Below, piece after piece: positions 44,602 to 54,258 of a stretch of 64,000 bases of DNA. The notes beneath the pieces are model-generated. The model ran no database searches, had not been told where the DNA came from, and was given only the letters and a program-made list of their open reading frames with translations. Numbering within the stretch: the first letter of the stretch is position 1; each line of letters begins with the position of its first letter. The stretch lies in assembly GCA_945891505.1 (NCBI GenBank), contig CAMDDL010000009.1, forward strand, positions 1 through 64,000, given 5' to 3'. The DNA is from Maricaulis salignorans. Its GTDB lineage: Bacteria; Pseudomonadota; Alphaproteobacteria; Caulobacterales; Aquidulcibacteraceae. Both the position numbers and the translations under genes were made by a program.

Positions 44602-46029
44602 ATGGCAAAGTCGCAATCCGTTTTTGTCTGTCAGTCCTGCGGGGCCGCCCATGCGCGCTGGCAAGGCCGCTGCGAAGCCTGTGGGGCTTGGAATACCATC
44701 GTTGAAGAAGCCCAAGAAAGCCCACAAGCGGTTAGCCCCTCCGCTCGGGCACGCGGTAAAGGTCCGGGTCTTGCGTTTCAAGCCTTGGACGGCGTCGCGC
44801 AGGCCCCGCCCCGGCTTGCGACCGGTATTGGCGAATTCGACCGTGTGTGTGGTGGTGGCTTGGTAGAAGCCTCTGCCATTCTGGTCGGAGGTGATCCCGG
44901 CATCGGCAAATCGACCTTGCTATTACAAGCCGTGGCGGGTGCCGCCACACGCGGCATCAAGTCTGTCTATGTCTCGGGTGAAGAAGCGATTGCGCAAATC
45001 CAAGACCGCGCACGACGGATGGGGATTGAGAAGGCCCCGGTACAACTGGCTGCGGAAACCCGCCTTGAGACAATCCTCGAGGCGCTTAAGCACGAGAAGC
45101 CGCAACTCGCCATCATCGACTCGATCCAAACGGTTTGGACAGAGACGCTAACCGCTGCCCCCGGCACCGTAGCCCAAGTGCGTGCGTGCGCCCATGAATT
45201 GGTGCGATACGCCAAGAAAGCTGGCACGGCGATCATTCTGGTTGGCCATGTCACCAAGGATGGCCAGATTGCCGGACCGCGCGTGGTCGAACATCTCGTC
45301 GACGCCGTCCTGCAGTTTGAGGGTGAACGCGGCCATCATTTCCGGATCCTGCGCGGGCTCAAGAACCGTTTTGGACCTACCGACGAAATTGGTGTGTTTG
45401 AAATGGGTGACGCTGGCCTGCGCGAGGTCACCAATCCAAGTCAGCTATTTTTAGACAATCGTGGCCATGCCCGCCCGGGCAGCGTCGTTTTTGCGGGCAT
45501 TGAGGGCACGCGTCCGGTTCTGGTTGAAATCCAAGCCCTCGCTTCGCCCACCGCTTTTGGCGCGCCAAGGCGGGCTGTGGTTGGCTGGGACACCACGCGC
45601 CTTGCCATGATCCTCGCCGTGCTTGAGACCCGTTGTGGATTGGCCTTTGGTGGTCGCGATGTCTACTTGAACGTTGCGGGTGGCCTAAAGATCAGCGAAC
45701 CAGCCGCCGACCTAGCGGTCGCTGCCGCTTTGGTGTCGGCCTTGTTTGATCAAGCCTTGCCTGAAGATTGCGTCGTCTTTGGCGAGATTGCGCTATCGGG
45801 CGATGTACGCCCTGTCAGCCGCGCCGACGCCCGCCTTAAAGAAGCCGAGAAGTTAGGCTTTACTCAATCCTTCCTTCCGCGCGCTGCTTCGTCTAACACC
45901 ACCGCAACCACTTCGAGCCAAACCCGCCGACTCGTGGCAGGGCAATCAGGTGTGAAGCATCGTGTCATTGCCACGGCAGCTGACCTGGTGGCGACCATCA
46001 CCGGACAAGAATATCCCGAGACACCCTAG
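44602..46029 (+). CDS. radA: DNA repair protein RadA
   Basis: 475-residue RecA-like, DnaB-type branch-migration helicase. The zinc finger is Cys10-Cys13 / Cys24-Cys27 (CQSCGAAH...CEACGAW). Walker A GGDPGIGKSTLL starts at about 97. The RadA-specific KNRFG motif lies in LKNRFGPTDEIGVFEM. The C-terminal Lon-protease-like domain has VGWDTTRLAMILAVLETRCG and FGEIALSGDVRPV but no catalytic Ser-Lys dyad, as usual for RadA. The C-terminus (ASSNTTATTSSQTRR) is low complexity. It is followed by cvpA after 20 nt. Confidence 0.97.
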   Translation: MAKSQSVFVCQSCGAAHARWQGRCEACGAWNTIVEEAQESPQAVSPSARARGKGPGLAFQALDGVAQAPPRLATGIGEFDRVCGGGLVEASAILVGGDPGIGKSTLLLQAVAGAATRGIKSVYVSGEEAIAQIQDRARRMGIEKAPVQLAAETRLETILEALKHEKPQLAIIDSIQTVWTETLTAAPGTVAQVRACAHELVRYAKKAGTAIILVGHVTKDGQIAGPRVVEHLVDAVLQFEGERGHHFRILRGLKNRFGPTDEIGVFEMGDAGLREVTNPSQLFLDNRGHARPGSVVFAGIEGTRPVLVEIQALASPTAFGAPRRAVVGWDTTRLAMILAVLETRCGLAFGGRDVYLNVAGGLKISEPAADLAVAAALVSALFDQALPEDCVVFGEIALSGDVRPVSRADARLKEAEKLGFTQSFLPRAASSNTTATTSSQTRRLVAGQSGVKHRVIATAADLVATITGQEYPETP

Positions 46030-46049
46030 TCTCTTTTGGAGCAGTTTGT

Positions 46050-46715
46050 ATGAACGGATTTGATATCGTCATTCTTGGAATTGTGGCGATTTCAGCTCTT
46101 TTGGCGTTTGCTCGTGGTTTTGTGCGCGAAGCCTTATCAATGGCCGCCATGTTCATCGCTATTTTGGCTGTACTCTGGGGGTTCCCAGTGTTCCGTGAAC
46201 CCATGCGCGCCTTCATTGATACGGGTTGGCTGGCAGATGCGGCCACCGTCGGCGGTATCTTTATTCTCGTCTACATAGCCGTGCGCGTTGCGACCGGGCG
46301 TATTCATGAATGGATTCACGATTCTGAACCTTTGGGCATTTTAGACCGAACTGCGGGCCTGCTATTTGGCGTCGCTCGTGGATTTGCGCTGGTTGGGGTT
46401 GCTTGCTTGATCGTGACCTCGATTGCGCCGCCTAGTATGTTGCCAAAGTCGTTTCAGGAAGCGAAATTCTACCCAATGGTGATGCTGACTGCAGACGCCC
46501 TCAAACACTTAGCACCGCAGGCCGGACAAGCGGCCACCAATATGGCTCGTGGCGCCGCCTCAGCCGGTGAAGACCTAGCTCATTCGCGCAAAGGTGATAC
46601 AGCAAATGTGCTGGATTCATCCGTAGACGGCGAGCCCGTAAAGGCCCAAAAGGCCCCCACTTGGACGCTTAGTCCATCCAACTCGAAGACCCCTGACCCG
46701 GAGAGCGAAAAATGA
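46050..46715 (+). CDS. CvpA-family inner-membrane protein
   Basis: 221 residues. Four hydrophobic helices lie in the first 125: FDIVILGIVAISALLAFARG, SMAAMFIAILAVLWG, ATVGGIFILVYIAVRVATG and GLLFGVARGFALVGVACLIV. The family pattern GFVREALS and LDRTAGLLFGVARG is clear. The C-terminal 90 residues are hydrophilic and variable. CvpA was named for colicin V production, and it is encoded beside purF here as in E. coli; the stop overlaps the purF start as ATGA. Confidence 0.94.
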   Translation: MNGFDIVILGIVAISALLAFARGFVREALSMAAMFIAILAVLWGFPVFREPMRAFIDTGWLADAATVGGIFILVYIAVRVATGRIHEWIHDSEPLGILDRTAGLLFGVARGFALVGVACLIVTSIAPPSMLPKSFQEAKFYPMVMLTADALKHLAPQAGQAATNMARGAASAGEDLAHSRKGDTANVLDSSVDGEPVKAQKAPTWTLSPSNSKTPDPESEK

Positions 46716-48229
46716 ACCCTCAGTGCTATGGGCAAGACGCGCAAGCCGGTACGACCGGCGTCGACGGTGATATTGAAGTTTGGCTGGACCCACATGAAGA
46801 CCGGTTGCGTGAAGAGTGCGGTGTCTTTGGCATCGCCCATAATGCCGAAGCGGCCGTTCTAACTGCCCTTGGACTGCATGCTTTGCAACATCGGGGTCAA
46901 GAAGGCTGTGGCATCGTTACTTTTGACGGAGCCCTCTTCCACAACGAACGCCACATGGGACTGGTGGGCGACCACTTCACAGGCCCGGACCTGATGAAGC
47001 GCCTGCCCGGGCAAAATGCGATTGGGCACGTGCGCTATGCGACACAGGGCGGGACAATCCTGCGCAATATCCAGCCTTTGTTCGCAGACCTTTCGGGTGG
47101 CGGTATCGGGGTGGCGCACAATGGCAATTTGACCAATGCCCGTAAGCTGCGCGAGCAATTGGTTGAAAACGGCGCGATTTTTCAATCAACCTCCGATACC
47201 GAAGTCATCTTGCAATTGATCGCGCGGTCTCGTGCGCCCCGCATGATTGAGCGGTTTGTCGATGCGTTGCACCAAATCGAAGGCGCGTATGCACTGGTTG
47301 CTTTGACCAATAAAAAGCTGATTGGCGCGCGCGATCCTTTGGGTATCCGTCCGTTGGTGCTGGGCGACCTCAATGGTTCGCCTGTTTTGGCTTCCGAGAC
47401 TTGTGCGTTGGACATGATTGGTGCGACATTTGTGCGCGAAATCGAGAATGGCGAAGTGGTTGTCTGCTCTGAAAACGGCGTCGAAAGCATCAAGCCATTT
47501 GGCCAGCGCGCGCCCCGGCCTTGCGTGTTTGAATTTGTCTATTTCTCGCGTCCAGATTCGATGGTCGACGGTAAGTCTGTCTATGCGGTTCGAAAGCGTA
47601 TGGGCATGCGTTTGGCGCAAGAGACCAAGGTTGAAGCCGATGTTGTTGTGCCCGTGCCAGATTCGGGTGTTCCAGCGGCTTTAGGCTACTCAGAAGCCTC
47701 AGGCATCCCGTACGAGCTTGGGATCATCCGCAACCATTATGTCGGCCGAACCTTTATCGAGCCCACCCAACAAATCCGCACGCTTGGCGTGCGGCGCAAG
47801 CATTCTGCGAACCGGGGTGTTTTAGAAGGTAAGCGGGTTGTATTGGTCGATGATTCCATCGTGCGCGGCACCACATCGCGTAAGATCGTGCAAATGGTGC
47901 GCGATGCCGGGGCAAAAGAAGTGCATTTGCGCTCGGCCTCCCCTGCGATCCAATGGCCGGACTTCTATGGCATTGATATGCCCGACCGCGAGCAATTGAT
48001 CGCCGGCCACAAGAGTGTTGCTGAAATGGCTGAGATCTTGGGTGTGGATTCCTTGGGCTTCTTGTCGGTTGACGGGCTCTATTGGGCGCTTGGTGAAGCC
48101 ACACGTAACCCCCATGCACCCCGTTATTCTGATCATTGCTTCACCGGCGACTATCCAACGCGACTGGTGGATTTCGACCGCTCGCAATCGGATAAGGACC
48201 ATCAATTGTCCTTCTTGGTTGAAGCTTAA
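46712..48229 (+). CDS. purF: Amidophosphoribosyltransferase
   Basis: 505-residue first committed enzyme of purine synthesis (PRPP plus glutamine to phosphoribosylamine). The N-terminal Ntn-hydrolase domain has its nucleophile at Cys36 in REECGVFGI, so a 35-residue propeptide would be removed, as in the B. subtilis-type enzyme. Motifs HRGQEGCGIVT, HVRYATQGG and the PRPP loop VVLVDDSIVRGTTSRKI are intact. An ATGA overlap with cvpA gives the start; a much shorter product would start at Met codons lacking ribosome sites. Confidence 0.97.
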   Translation: MNPQCYGQDAQAGTTGVDGDIEVWLDPHEDRLREECGVFGIAHNAEAAVLTALGLHALQHRGQEGCGIVTFDGALFHNERHMGLVGDHFTGPDLMKRLPGQNAIGHVRYATQGGTILRNIQPLFADLSGGGIGVAHNGNLTNARKLREQLVENGAIFQSTSDTEVILQLIARSRAPRMIERFVDALHQIEGAYALVALTNKKLIGARDPLGIRPLVLGDLNGSPVLASETCALDMIGATFVREIENGEVVVCSENGVESIKPFGQRAPRPCVFEFVYFSRPDSMVDGKSVYAVRKRMGMRLAQETKVEADVVVPVPDSGVPAALGYSEASGIPYELGIIRNHYVGRTFIEPTQQIRTLGVRRKHSANRGVLEGKRVVLVDDSIVRGTTSRKIVQMVRDAGAKEVHLRSASPAIQWPDFYGIDMPDREQLIAGHKSVAEMAEILGVDSLGFLSVDGLYWALGEATRNPHAPRYSDHCFTGDYPTRLVDFDRSQSDKDHQLSFLVEA

Positions 48230-48250
48230 GCACCCATAGCGAGAACATCT

Positions 48251-49000
48251 ATGACCGATACGAAAGTCGTCCTTGTAACCGGGGCAAGCCGGGGCATCGG
48301 CCGTGCCGCAGCCTTGGCCTGTGCGCGGGCGGGCATGCAAGTCATTGCCACAGGCCGTGCACAAAAAGCACTGGAAGACTTGGATGACGAAATTCGGCGT
48401 GTGGGAGGCCTGCCTGCCACCATCGTGCCAATGGATTTGACCGACTTTGACGCGATCGACCGTCTAGGCGGGGCGTTGTTCCAGCGTTATGGCCGCTTAG
48501 ATGGTATGATCCACGCTGCGGCCCATTTGGGCGAGCTGACCCTTGTCGCCCATGCGACACCGCGCATGGGTGAGCAAATGATCGCAACCAATCTGACGGC
48601 GAGTTGGCGCTTGATCCGTTCGATGGAGCCCTTGTTGATCCAAGCGCCTGCGTCACGGGTGATTTTCTTTACCTCAGGCGTTGCCCATCACCCACGCGCC
48701 CATTGGGGCCTTTACGCGGCAACCAAAGCCGGTGTCGAAGCGATGGCCAAGTGTTGGGCGGATGAGATTGAGTTTAAGAAGGTGGTCGTCACCGTTCTCA
48801 ATCCAGGTGGCGTGGCGACCATGATGCGCAAGAATGCGTTCCCGGGCGAGGATCAAGCCACCCTCCCCCAGCCTGAACATCTCTCCAGCCTGATCCTTGA
48901 ATTGATGAGCGAGAGCCATACCCAAACCGGGACCACCGTGCATTTCCGTGAGACGGAGCACTTTAAGGCTTGGCAAGCGGCCCATCAGCCAAACGCTTAG
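48251..49000 (+). CDS. SDR-family oxidoreductase
   Basis: 249-residue NAD(P)-dependent short-chain dehydrogenase. The cofactor site is VTGASRGIGRAAALACARAG, followed by the NxxAS-like HAAAHLGELT, catalytic Ser in VIFFTSGVAHHPR and YAATKAG (Tyr, Lys). The substrate is unknown. It lies 21 nt after purF on the same strand, an arrangement I associate with several alphaproteobacterial genomes, so it may be co-transcribed. It lacks the C-terminal GQ.xxVDGG motif of FabG-like enzymes. Confidence 0.92.
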   Translation: MTDTKVVLVTGASRGIGRAAALACARAGMQVIATGRAQKALEDLDDEIRRVGGLPATIVPMDLTDFDAIDRLGGALFQRYGRLDGMIHAAAHLGELTLVAHATPRMGEQMIATNLTASWRLIRSMEPLLIQAPASRVIFFTSGVAHHPRAHWGLYAATKAGVEAMAKCWADEIEFKKVVVTVLNPGGVATMMRKNAFPGEDQATLPQPEHLSSLILELMSESHTQTGTTVHFRETEHFKAWQAAHQPNA

Positions 49001-49014
49001 AAGAGAAAACGTGC

Positions 49015-49042
49015 CGCGAAAATCTATTTCAGATTTTACGCG
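49015..49042. terminator. Bidirectional terminator between the SDR and der genes
   Basis: CGCG-AAAATCT-ATTTC-AGATTTT-A-CGCG forms a stem of 7 plus 4 bp with one bulged A and a 5-nt loop. It lies in the 49-nt gap between convergent stop codons at 49000 and 49050. Confidence 0.55.
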
Positions 49043-49049
49043 CGAGGCT

Positions 49050-50705
49050 CTAGCGCGTCTTCTTATTGGCCCGTGAGGCGTTCTTGCCTAGCTTCTTGCC
49101 GCCGGTCGGGATGCGGGCTTTGGGTGCAAAGGTAGCGCTTCTGGGCTTGGCTGGTTTTGGCTTTTCAGCCGCCTTGGGTGCGCGGTCAGACTGTTGGGCG
49201 TGCTTAGAAGCAGCCTCACGATTCTTGCGCGACAAATTAGGCCGCCCGCTCTCATCACCCGCATACGGGTTCTTCGGCGCGCGCACCATGAAGCGGATCG
49301 GTACCGCTGGCATATCAAACGCTTTGCGAATGCCATTGACCAGATAGCGCACATAGGTATCGGGCAGTTGTGCGGCGCGGCTTGCCAGCAAGACAAAAGT
49401 CGGTGGGCGGGCCTTGATCTGGGCAATATAGCGCGGCTTCACACGTCGACCGTCCACGGCTGGCGGCGGTTGTTTGGTCACCACTTCCTTCAGCCAGTCA
49501 TTGAGGTCGCGTGTCTTCACACGGGCATTCCAGTCTTCATGCACGTCGAGCACAGCGGGCATCAACTTCTCAAGCCCGCGCCCAGATAAGGACGAGATTG
49601 GCACCAGTGGCGCCCCCCGCGTCTGTGGTAGGACTTTATCAGCGCGCTCTTGCAAGACGGCCAAGCGGGCTTGTGTGTCTTCAACCCGATCCCATTTTGC
49701 CAACACATAGACAAGGCCACGGCCTTCGCGCGCGACCAGATCGGCAATCTGCAAGTCTTGCTTCTCGAACGCCTCGTCGGAATCCATTACCAAGAGGCAG
49801 ATCTCGGCAAAACGAATGGCGCGCAGCGTATCGGCGACCGAAAGGGTCTCAAGCTTTTCTTGTACTTTGGCCTTACGCCGCATCCCGGCGGTATCAACCA
49901 AACGCACAGGTCGTCCATCCCAAACCCAGTCCACACCAATGGAGTCGCGCGTGATCCCGGCCTCTGGGCCCGTCAACAGGCGCTCTTCGCCAATCAGCGC
50001 GTTGACCAAAGTAGACTTACCCGCATTGGGCCGACCAATGACTGCGATGCGCAGCGGCAGATTATTCTCGCTCGCTGCCACGTCGGTAAAGCCTAAGCCT
50101 TCCAGGTCTTCATCATCTTCGACAAATTCGCCCGTTTGCGGGATTTCGTCTTCAGCCTCTTCCTCATCCTCAAACTCATCAGGCACCACAGGCGCAGCGG
50201 CCCGATCCCCCATGAGGGCAAGAATTGCGGAATAAAGGTCGGACATCCCCTCGCCATGCTCGCCAGAGATGGGTATCGGCTCGCCAAGGCCCAGACCATA
50301 GGCTTCAATCACGCCCCCGTCCGCCAGTTTGCCCTCAGCCTTATTAGCCGCCAAAATGACTGGCTTGCCAGAGCGACGCAAAATGTCGGCAAAGACTTCA
50401 TCGATAGGTGTGATCCCTGCCCGAGCATCGACCAAGAACAAGCACAAATCAGACTCTTGAATACCGGCTTCTGTCTGAAGGCGCATGCGCGCTTCAAGGC
50501 TTTCATCCGCCGCTGTTTCAAAGCCAGCCGTATCAATCAAAGTCAGGTCGAGATCGCCTAGCCGTCCGCTCGCTTCGCGACGATCGCGGGTGACACCTGG
50601 CGTATCATCGACAATAGCTAGCTTGCGCCCTGCCAAGCGATTGAACAGGGTGGACTTGCCAACATTGGGCCGACCAACGACCGCTATTTTAAGGGGTGCT
50701 GCCAC
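49050..50705 (-). CDS. der: Ribosome-associated GTPase Der (EngA)
   Basis: 551-residue double-GTPase needed for 50S assembly. The first G domain has GRPNVGKSTLFN, DTPGVTRDRRE and DTAGFE; the second has GRPNAGKSTLVN, PEAGITRDSIG and DTAGMRRK; the C-terminal KH-like domain follows (LKEVVTKQPPP, KYIAQIK-like RYIAQIKARPP). The linker between the G domains is long and acidic (EFEDEEEAEDEIPQTGEF). The last 75 residues form a basic Lys/Ala/Pro tail (KAAEKPKPAKPRSATFAPKA), making it about 60 residues longer than E. coli Der. It is followed upstream by bamB with a 3-nt gap. Confidence 0.97.
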   Translation of the reverse strand: MAAPLKIAVVGRPNVGKSTLFNRLAGRKLAIVDDTPGVTRDRREASGRLGDLDLTLIDTAGFETAADESLEARMRLQTEAGIQESDLCLFLVDARAGITPIDEVFADILRRSGKPVILAANKAEGKLADGGVIEAYGLGLGEPIPISGEHGEGMSDLYSAILALMGDRAAAPVVPDEFEDEEEAEDEIPQTGEFVEDDEDLEGLGFTDVAASENNLPLRIAVIGRPNAGKSTLVNALIGEERLLTGPEAGITRDSIGVDWVWDGRPVRLVDTAGMRRKAKVQEKLETLSVADTLRAIRFAEICLLVMDSDEAFEKQDLQIADLVAREGRGLVYVLAKWDRVEDTQARLAVLQERADKVLPQTRGAPLVPISSLSGRGLEKLMPAVLDVHEDWNARVKTRDLNDWLKEVVTKQPPPAVDGRRVKPRYIAQIKARPPTFVLLASRAAQLPDTYVRYLVNGIRKAFDMPAVPIRFMVRAPKNPYAGDESGRPNLSRKNREAASKHAQQSDRAPKAAEKPKPAKPRSATFAPKARIPTGGKKLGKNASRANKKTR

Positions 50706-50708
50706 GAC

Positions 50709-52109
50709 TTATCGGACAGCCACGACAACGCCGTCTTGGGAATAGAAATACAAGGTCCCATTGGCGATGGCTGGTGGCACGAAGATCGGTGCTTTGGCAT
50801 CGCGCGTGAACAGGGTTGTCCCATCTTCTGGCTTCACCACTTCAATCTTGCCCAAAGAAGAGGCGAGAACCAAACGTCCACCGACCATGACAGGGCCAGT
50901 CCACGAGATTAGGTTCTTTTTCTTCTTTTCATTCCGGTAGCTGGGCAGTTGGCGGGTCCATTTGATCCCGCCCGTTTTGACATCCATCGCGACCAATTCA
51001 CCCGTCGTTGAGACAACGTAGACAAAATCTCCCGCAACCCAAGGCGTTTGGATGGAAGCAATCGGCTTTTCCCAGACCCGTGTGCCCGTGCGCAATTCGA
51101 TGGCCGCAAAGGTACCCGATTGGCTGGCAGCAAACACAAGGCCGCCTGCCACAACTGGACGCCCGGCAATGTCATTGATGGTTGAAAGCGAGTTGGATGA
51201 GCCCGCGCGGGTCAAGGCCTCAGACCACAGTCTGCGACCATTGGCTGCCAGATAAGCAATCACTTCGCCAGAAGCAAAAGGTGCAACAAGGGTTTCACCA
51301 ACCAAGGCTGGGCTTGGGCTTGAGAGCATGCGGGCAGGCTCTGTAATCGCTGACTGGGTCCACTGAACGCGACCTGTTGCTGCTTCAACCGCAAACAATT
51401 CACTGTCGTTGCTGGTCACGAAAACCCGGCCACCACCGGCCAAGGGGGAAGCGTGAATCGGCGAACCTGCATCAATGCGCCAAGTTTCTTGACCTGTATT
51501 CGCATCGAGGGCGACGAGATTGCCAAACCCGGTTGCCGCATAGACCTTGCCGTCGCCAAACGCGATGCCGCCGCCAATGGCGGTGCTTTCATCGCGATTG
51601 AAGAAGCGACCACGTGCCTTCGAAGCTGGAACCAGCGACTTGCGCCAAAGCTCGCGGCCATTGGCCTGATCCACCGCATGGACCGTGCTTTTGGAGTCGA
51701 ACACAAATAGCTTGCCATCGGCGACGATTGGCGTCGCAGTGATCGCACCACGGGCACCAGCACCTTGGCCAATCTTCTTGCGCCAAACAATCGTCAATGG
51801 CCCAGTGCCCGCTACATTTTGAGGCGCATTGCTGGCCACACCGCCTGCATTTGGCCACGATTGCAGGTCCTGCGCCTCTGGCACGGTTATAGCCACACTT
51901 TCGAGCGCGGGGTCCTTGGTGAGTTGTTCTTCAAGGCCTAGAACCGAGATACGCTCTTTATCTTCGGCAATGGCGGTTTTTTCCCGATCTCCGCCAAATG
52001 GCCACAGGCTTGATGCCCGGTCTTGTAGGGAGGCGCAGCCCGAAACCAACACCAAAGCGCTGGTGGTGGCGAGGCCGAGGCTGCGTAGACGGCGCGACAT
52101 AAAGGTCAT
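50709..52109 (-). CDS. bamB: Outer-membrane assembly lipoprotein BamB-like (PQQ beta-propeller)
   Basis: 466 residues. The ATG at 52109 overlaps the TPR gene's stop (ATGA) with GGAG 7 nt upstream. The signal peptide ends in the lipobox LVLVSGC, with lipidated Cys at about 26, so it is a lipoprotein. An eight-bladed propeller is built from PQQ-type repeats with A-x-x-x-x-G-x-x-x-W motifs (AVDQANGRELWRKSL, ALDANTGQETWRIDA, AVEAATGRVQWTQSA, AIELRTGTRVWEKPI, AMDVKTGGIKWTRQL). It helps BamA fold outer-membrane proteins. The order TPR protein-bamB-der matches many proteobacteria. Confidence 0.92.
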   Translation of the reverse strand: MTFMSRRLRSLGLATTSALVLVSGCASLQDRASSLWPFGGDREKTAIAEDKERISVLGLEEQLTKDPALESVAITVPEAQDLQSWPNAGGVASNAPQNVAGTGPLTIVWRKKIGQGAGARGAITATPIVADGKLFVFDSKSTVHAVDQANGRELWRKSLVPASKARGRFFNRDESTAIGGGIAFGDGKVYAATGFGNLVALDANTGQETWRIDAGSPIHASPLAGGGRVFVTSNDSELFAVEAATGRVQWTQSAITEPARMLSSPSPALVGETLVAPFASGEVIAYLAANGRRLWSEALTRAGSSNSLSTINDIAGRPVVAGGLVFAASQSGTFAAIELRTGTRVWEKPIASIQTPWVAGDFVYVVSTTGELVAMDVKTGGIKWTRQLPSYRNEKKKKNLISWTGPVMVGGRLVLASSLGKIEVVKPEDGTTLFTRDAKAPIFVPPAIANGTLYFYSQDGVVVAVR

Positions 52110-53203
52110 TGACCATCTCCAGATTTTGGCTGTTCGGTAGGTGCAGGTGTAGCAGGTTCGGCTGCTGGTGCCGCGCGGTTCTTTTCGATCTCTTTGATCT
52201 GGCGCTGCTGGGCTTCTGTGATTGCCTTTTGGCGCGCCATGCTGGCCTGCCGCTCACGCTCAATCTGCGCCAAAACTTCCGGGGAGACGGCCCCACCGGC
52301 CTGTTGGCCTGCTGGCAATGGCGTTTCGATGACGCGCACATTGGGCGGGATCTTTGTGCCAGGTGGCAGTTTTACGCCGGGAGGCAGGCGCACGATGCGC
52401 GGGTTTTCAGGGGTACCTTCGCCTTGCGCTTGACCTTGTGCCGCTTGAGCTTGCGCTTGAGCGGCCTGCATTTGCGCCATTTGCTCTTGCGTCATGCCAC
52501 CTTGGCCTTGCCCGGCTTCTTCAGGAATAACCATCGGGATCTTGGAAGACGTTGCCTTGGCATCAATCACAGCAAGCGCTTGCCCAGCGCGCGCGCGCAC
52601 GCCTTGGGGTGCTAGCGGGTCCATCTGCAACAACGCGTAGCTAGAGCGCGCACCTGCAGCATCACCAGCCGACCAAGCAATCGCGGCAGCCAATTCACGC
52701 GCCAAGGGTGCAAACGCGCCTTTGCGGTCAATGATGGGCTTTAGGCGCGCATTCATCTGATCCTTGGTCTCACTGTCGGCCGCAATGTAAGCTGCGCGCA
52801 GACGCGCCAGATCCGCCAGATCAGCATCGGCGATCTTTTTGGCAGCATCTTCGTAAGCAACCCGTGCTTCGGCGGATTTTGACTGTTCTTGCAACACGGC
52901 CGCGCGCTGCAACAAAGCTTGGGCAGCAAAGCCACTGGGGCCTGTTTTGCCAATCTCAGCGAGGCTTTGAGCGCCACCGTTCAAATCGCCTGCCTGCAAT
53001 TTCGCCATTGCGGCATCGTAGGCAATTCCTGCCTTATCAATTCCTTTGGCCTGCTCGCTCTGCCAGAATTGCCAACCAGCGCTGCCAGCCAGTCCCAAAA
53101 CAATGGCCCCAATCACAAACGGGGCTGCCCGCTTCGCGAGATTTTCTGCGGTCTCTTTGCGTAGCTCATCTTCGGCTTCGCGAAATAAATCAGACACGCT
53201 CAC
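52106..53203 (-). CDS. YfgM-like membrane-anchored TPR protein with long Gln/Pro-rich tail
   Basis: 365 residues. The N-terminus MSVSDLFREAEDELRKETAE is cytosolic, one transmembrane helix lies at about 28-48 (FVIGAIVLGLAGSAGWQFWQ), and about five helical TPR-like units fill 55-220. The last 130 residues are low complexity: QAQAQAAQGQAQG, RLPPGVKLPPGTKIPPNV (a Pro-rich repeat) and an Arg/Gln coiled coil (RERQASMARQKAITEAQQRQ). YfgM ancestors bind periplasmic chaperones near BamB; this context (bamB, der) supports that. The tail is far longer than in E. coli YfgM (206 residues). Confidence 0.85.
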   Translation of the reverse strand: MSVSDLFREAEDELRKETAENLAKRAAPFVIGAIVLGLAGSAGWQFWQSEQAKGIDKAGIAYDAAMAKLQAGDLNGGAQSLAEIGKTGPSGFAAQALLQRAAVLQEQSKSAEARVAYEDAAKKIADADLADLARLRAAYIAADSETKDQMNARLKPIIDRKGAFAPLARELAAAIAWSAGDAAGARSSYALLQMDPLAPQGVRARAGQALAVIDAKATSSKIPMVIPEEAGQGQGGMTQEQMAQMQAAQAQAQAAQGQAQGEGTPENPRIVRLPPGVKLPPGTKIPPNVRVIETPLPAGQQAGGAVSPEVLAQIERERQASMARQKAITEAQQRQIKEIEKNRAAPAAEPATPAPTEQPKSGDGQ

Positions 53204-53333
53204 TTCTCCATCGATTCTAAAGGCGTCTCAGACATGAGACTTAGTGGGATAACCTGTTGACGCTAAAGGTGGTGGTCACACAGGGCAAGGTTTGGGCTCG
53301 CGCGAAACTGCGACGATTTGAGGGCAAAAGCAC

Positions 53334-54161
53334 TCACGGTGCGCGTTTTAGCACATAAGTCTCCGCTTCGGCAGGAAATGTCCGCTCCCGCACGTCTTGC
53401 GCATAATGGGCGGCAGCCTGATCAATGACGGTTCCGAGATCCGCATAGCGGCGCACAAATTTGGGTGTCCAAGGGAACATGCCCAACATGTCATCGGTTA
53501 CAAGAATCTGACCGTCACATTGGGCAGAAGCGCCAATTCCAATTGTGGGTGCGCGGACCAGCGAGCTGACTTCGGCAGCAATATCTTCGGCAACGCCCTC
53601 TACGACTATGGCAAAAGCCCCTGCCCGGTCGGCAGCTAAAGCCTCGCGCAGCACGCGGTCACGCTCTGCCTTGGTGCGGCCCTTGGCGCGAAATCCGCCA
53701 TCGACATTCATCGCTTGGGGTCGCAAGCCCACATGGCCCATGACGGGGATGCCACGGTCGACCAGGAACGCAATCGTGTCAGCAATGCCTTCGCCGCTCT
53801 CAACTTTTACAGCTTGGCAGCCGGTTTCCATCATCACGCGGCTAGCCGAGCGCCACGCCACTTCATGGCTTTCTTCATAGGAGCCAAACGGCAAATCGAC
53901 GACGACCATCGCTTGATTGGAGCCCCGCATCACGGCGCGGCCATGCAGGATCATCATATCCAGCGTAACCCCAACCGTGGAACTTAAGCCGTGCACAACC
54001 ATACCCAGACTATCGCCCACCAACAGCACATCGGCATGTGGGTCCAGCAGGCGCGCCATCGGGGCCGTATAGGCCGTCAAACAGACGACGGGAGACTTGC
54101 CCTTGCTGCCCGCGATGTCGCGCACAGTTTTGCGTTTGGTGGTATCGGTTTGAGCACTCAT
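53334..54161 (-). CDS. panB: 3-methyl-2-oxobutanoate hydroxymethyltransferase
   Basis: 275 residues from ATG 54161 (MSAQTDTTKRKTVRDIAGSK); upstream in-frame codons encode sequence outside the family. A decameric Mg-dependent enzyme making ketopantoate for pantothenate and CoA. Family blocks are VCLTAYTAPMARLLD, VLLVGDSLGMVVHG, YEESHEVAWRSASRVMMETG and AVKVESGEG. The conserved VMGHVGLRPQ, EGVAEDIA and GIGASAQCDGQILVTDDMLG are also present. Single gene; panC is not in the window. Confidence 0.96.
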   Translation of the reverse strand: MSAQTDTTKRKTVRDIAGSKGKSPVVCLTAYTAPMARLLDPHADVLLVGDSLGMVVHGLSSTVGVTLDMMILHGRAVMRGSNQAMVVVDLPFGSYEESHEVAWRSASRVMMETGCQAVKVESGEGIADTIAFLVDRGIPVMGHVGLRPQAMNVDGGFRAKGRTKAERDRVLREALAADRAGAFAIVVEGVAEDIAAEVSSLVRAPTIGIGASAQCDGQILVTDDMLGMFPWTPKFVRRYADLGTVIDQAAAHYAQDVRERTFPAEAETYVLKRAP

Positions 54162-54258
54162 GGCCGTGTCTCTACACCGAGGCGCGCGCAGGCTAAAGGC
54201 CCCACGCCTAATCTGCTGCATTTGTCATGATTTATAGCCAAAGCTAGCCGCGCGCAAA

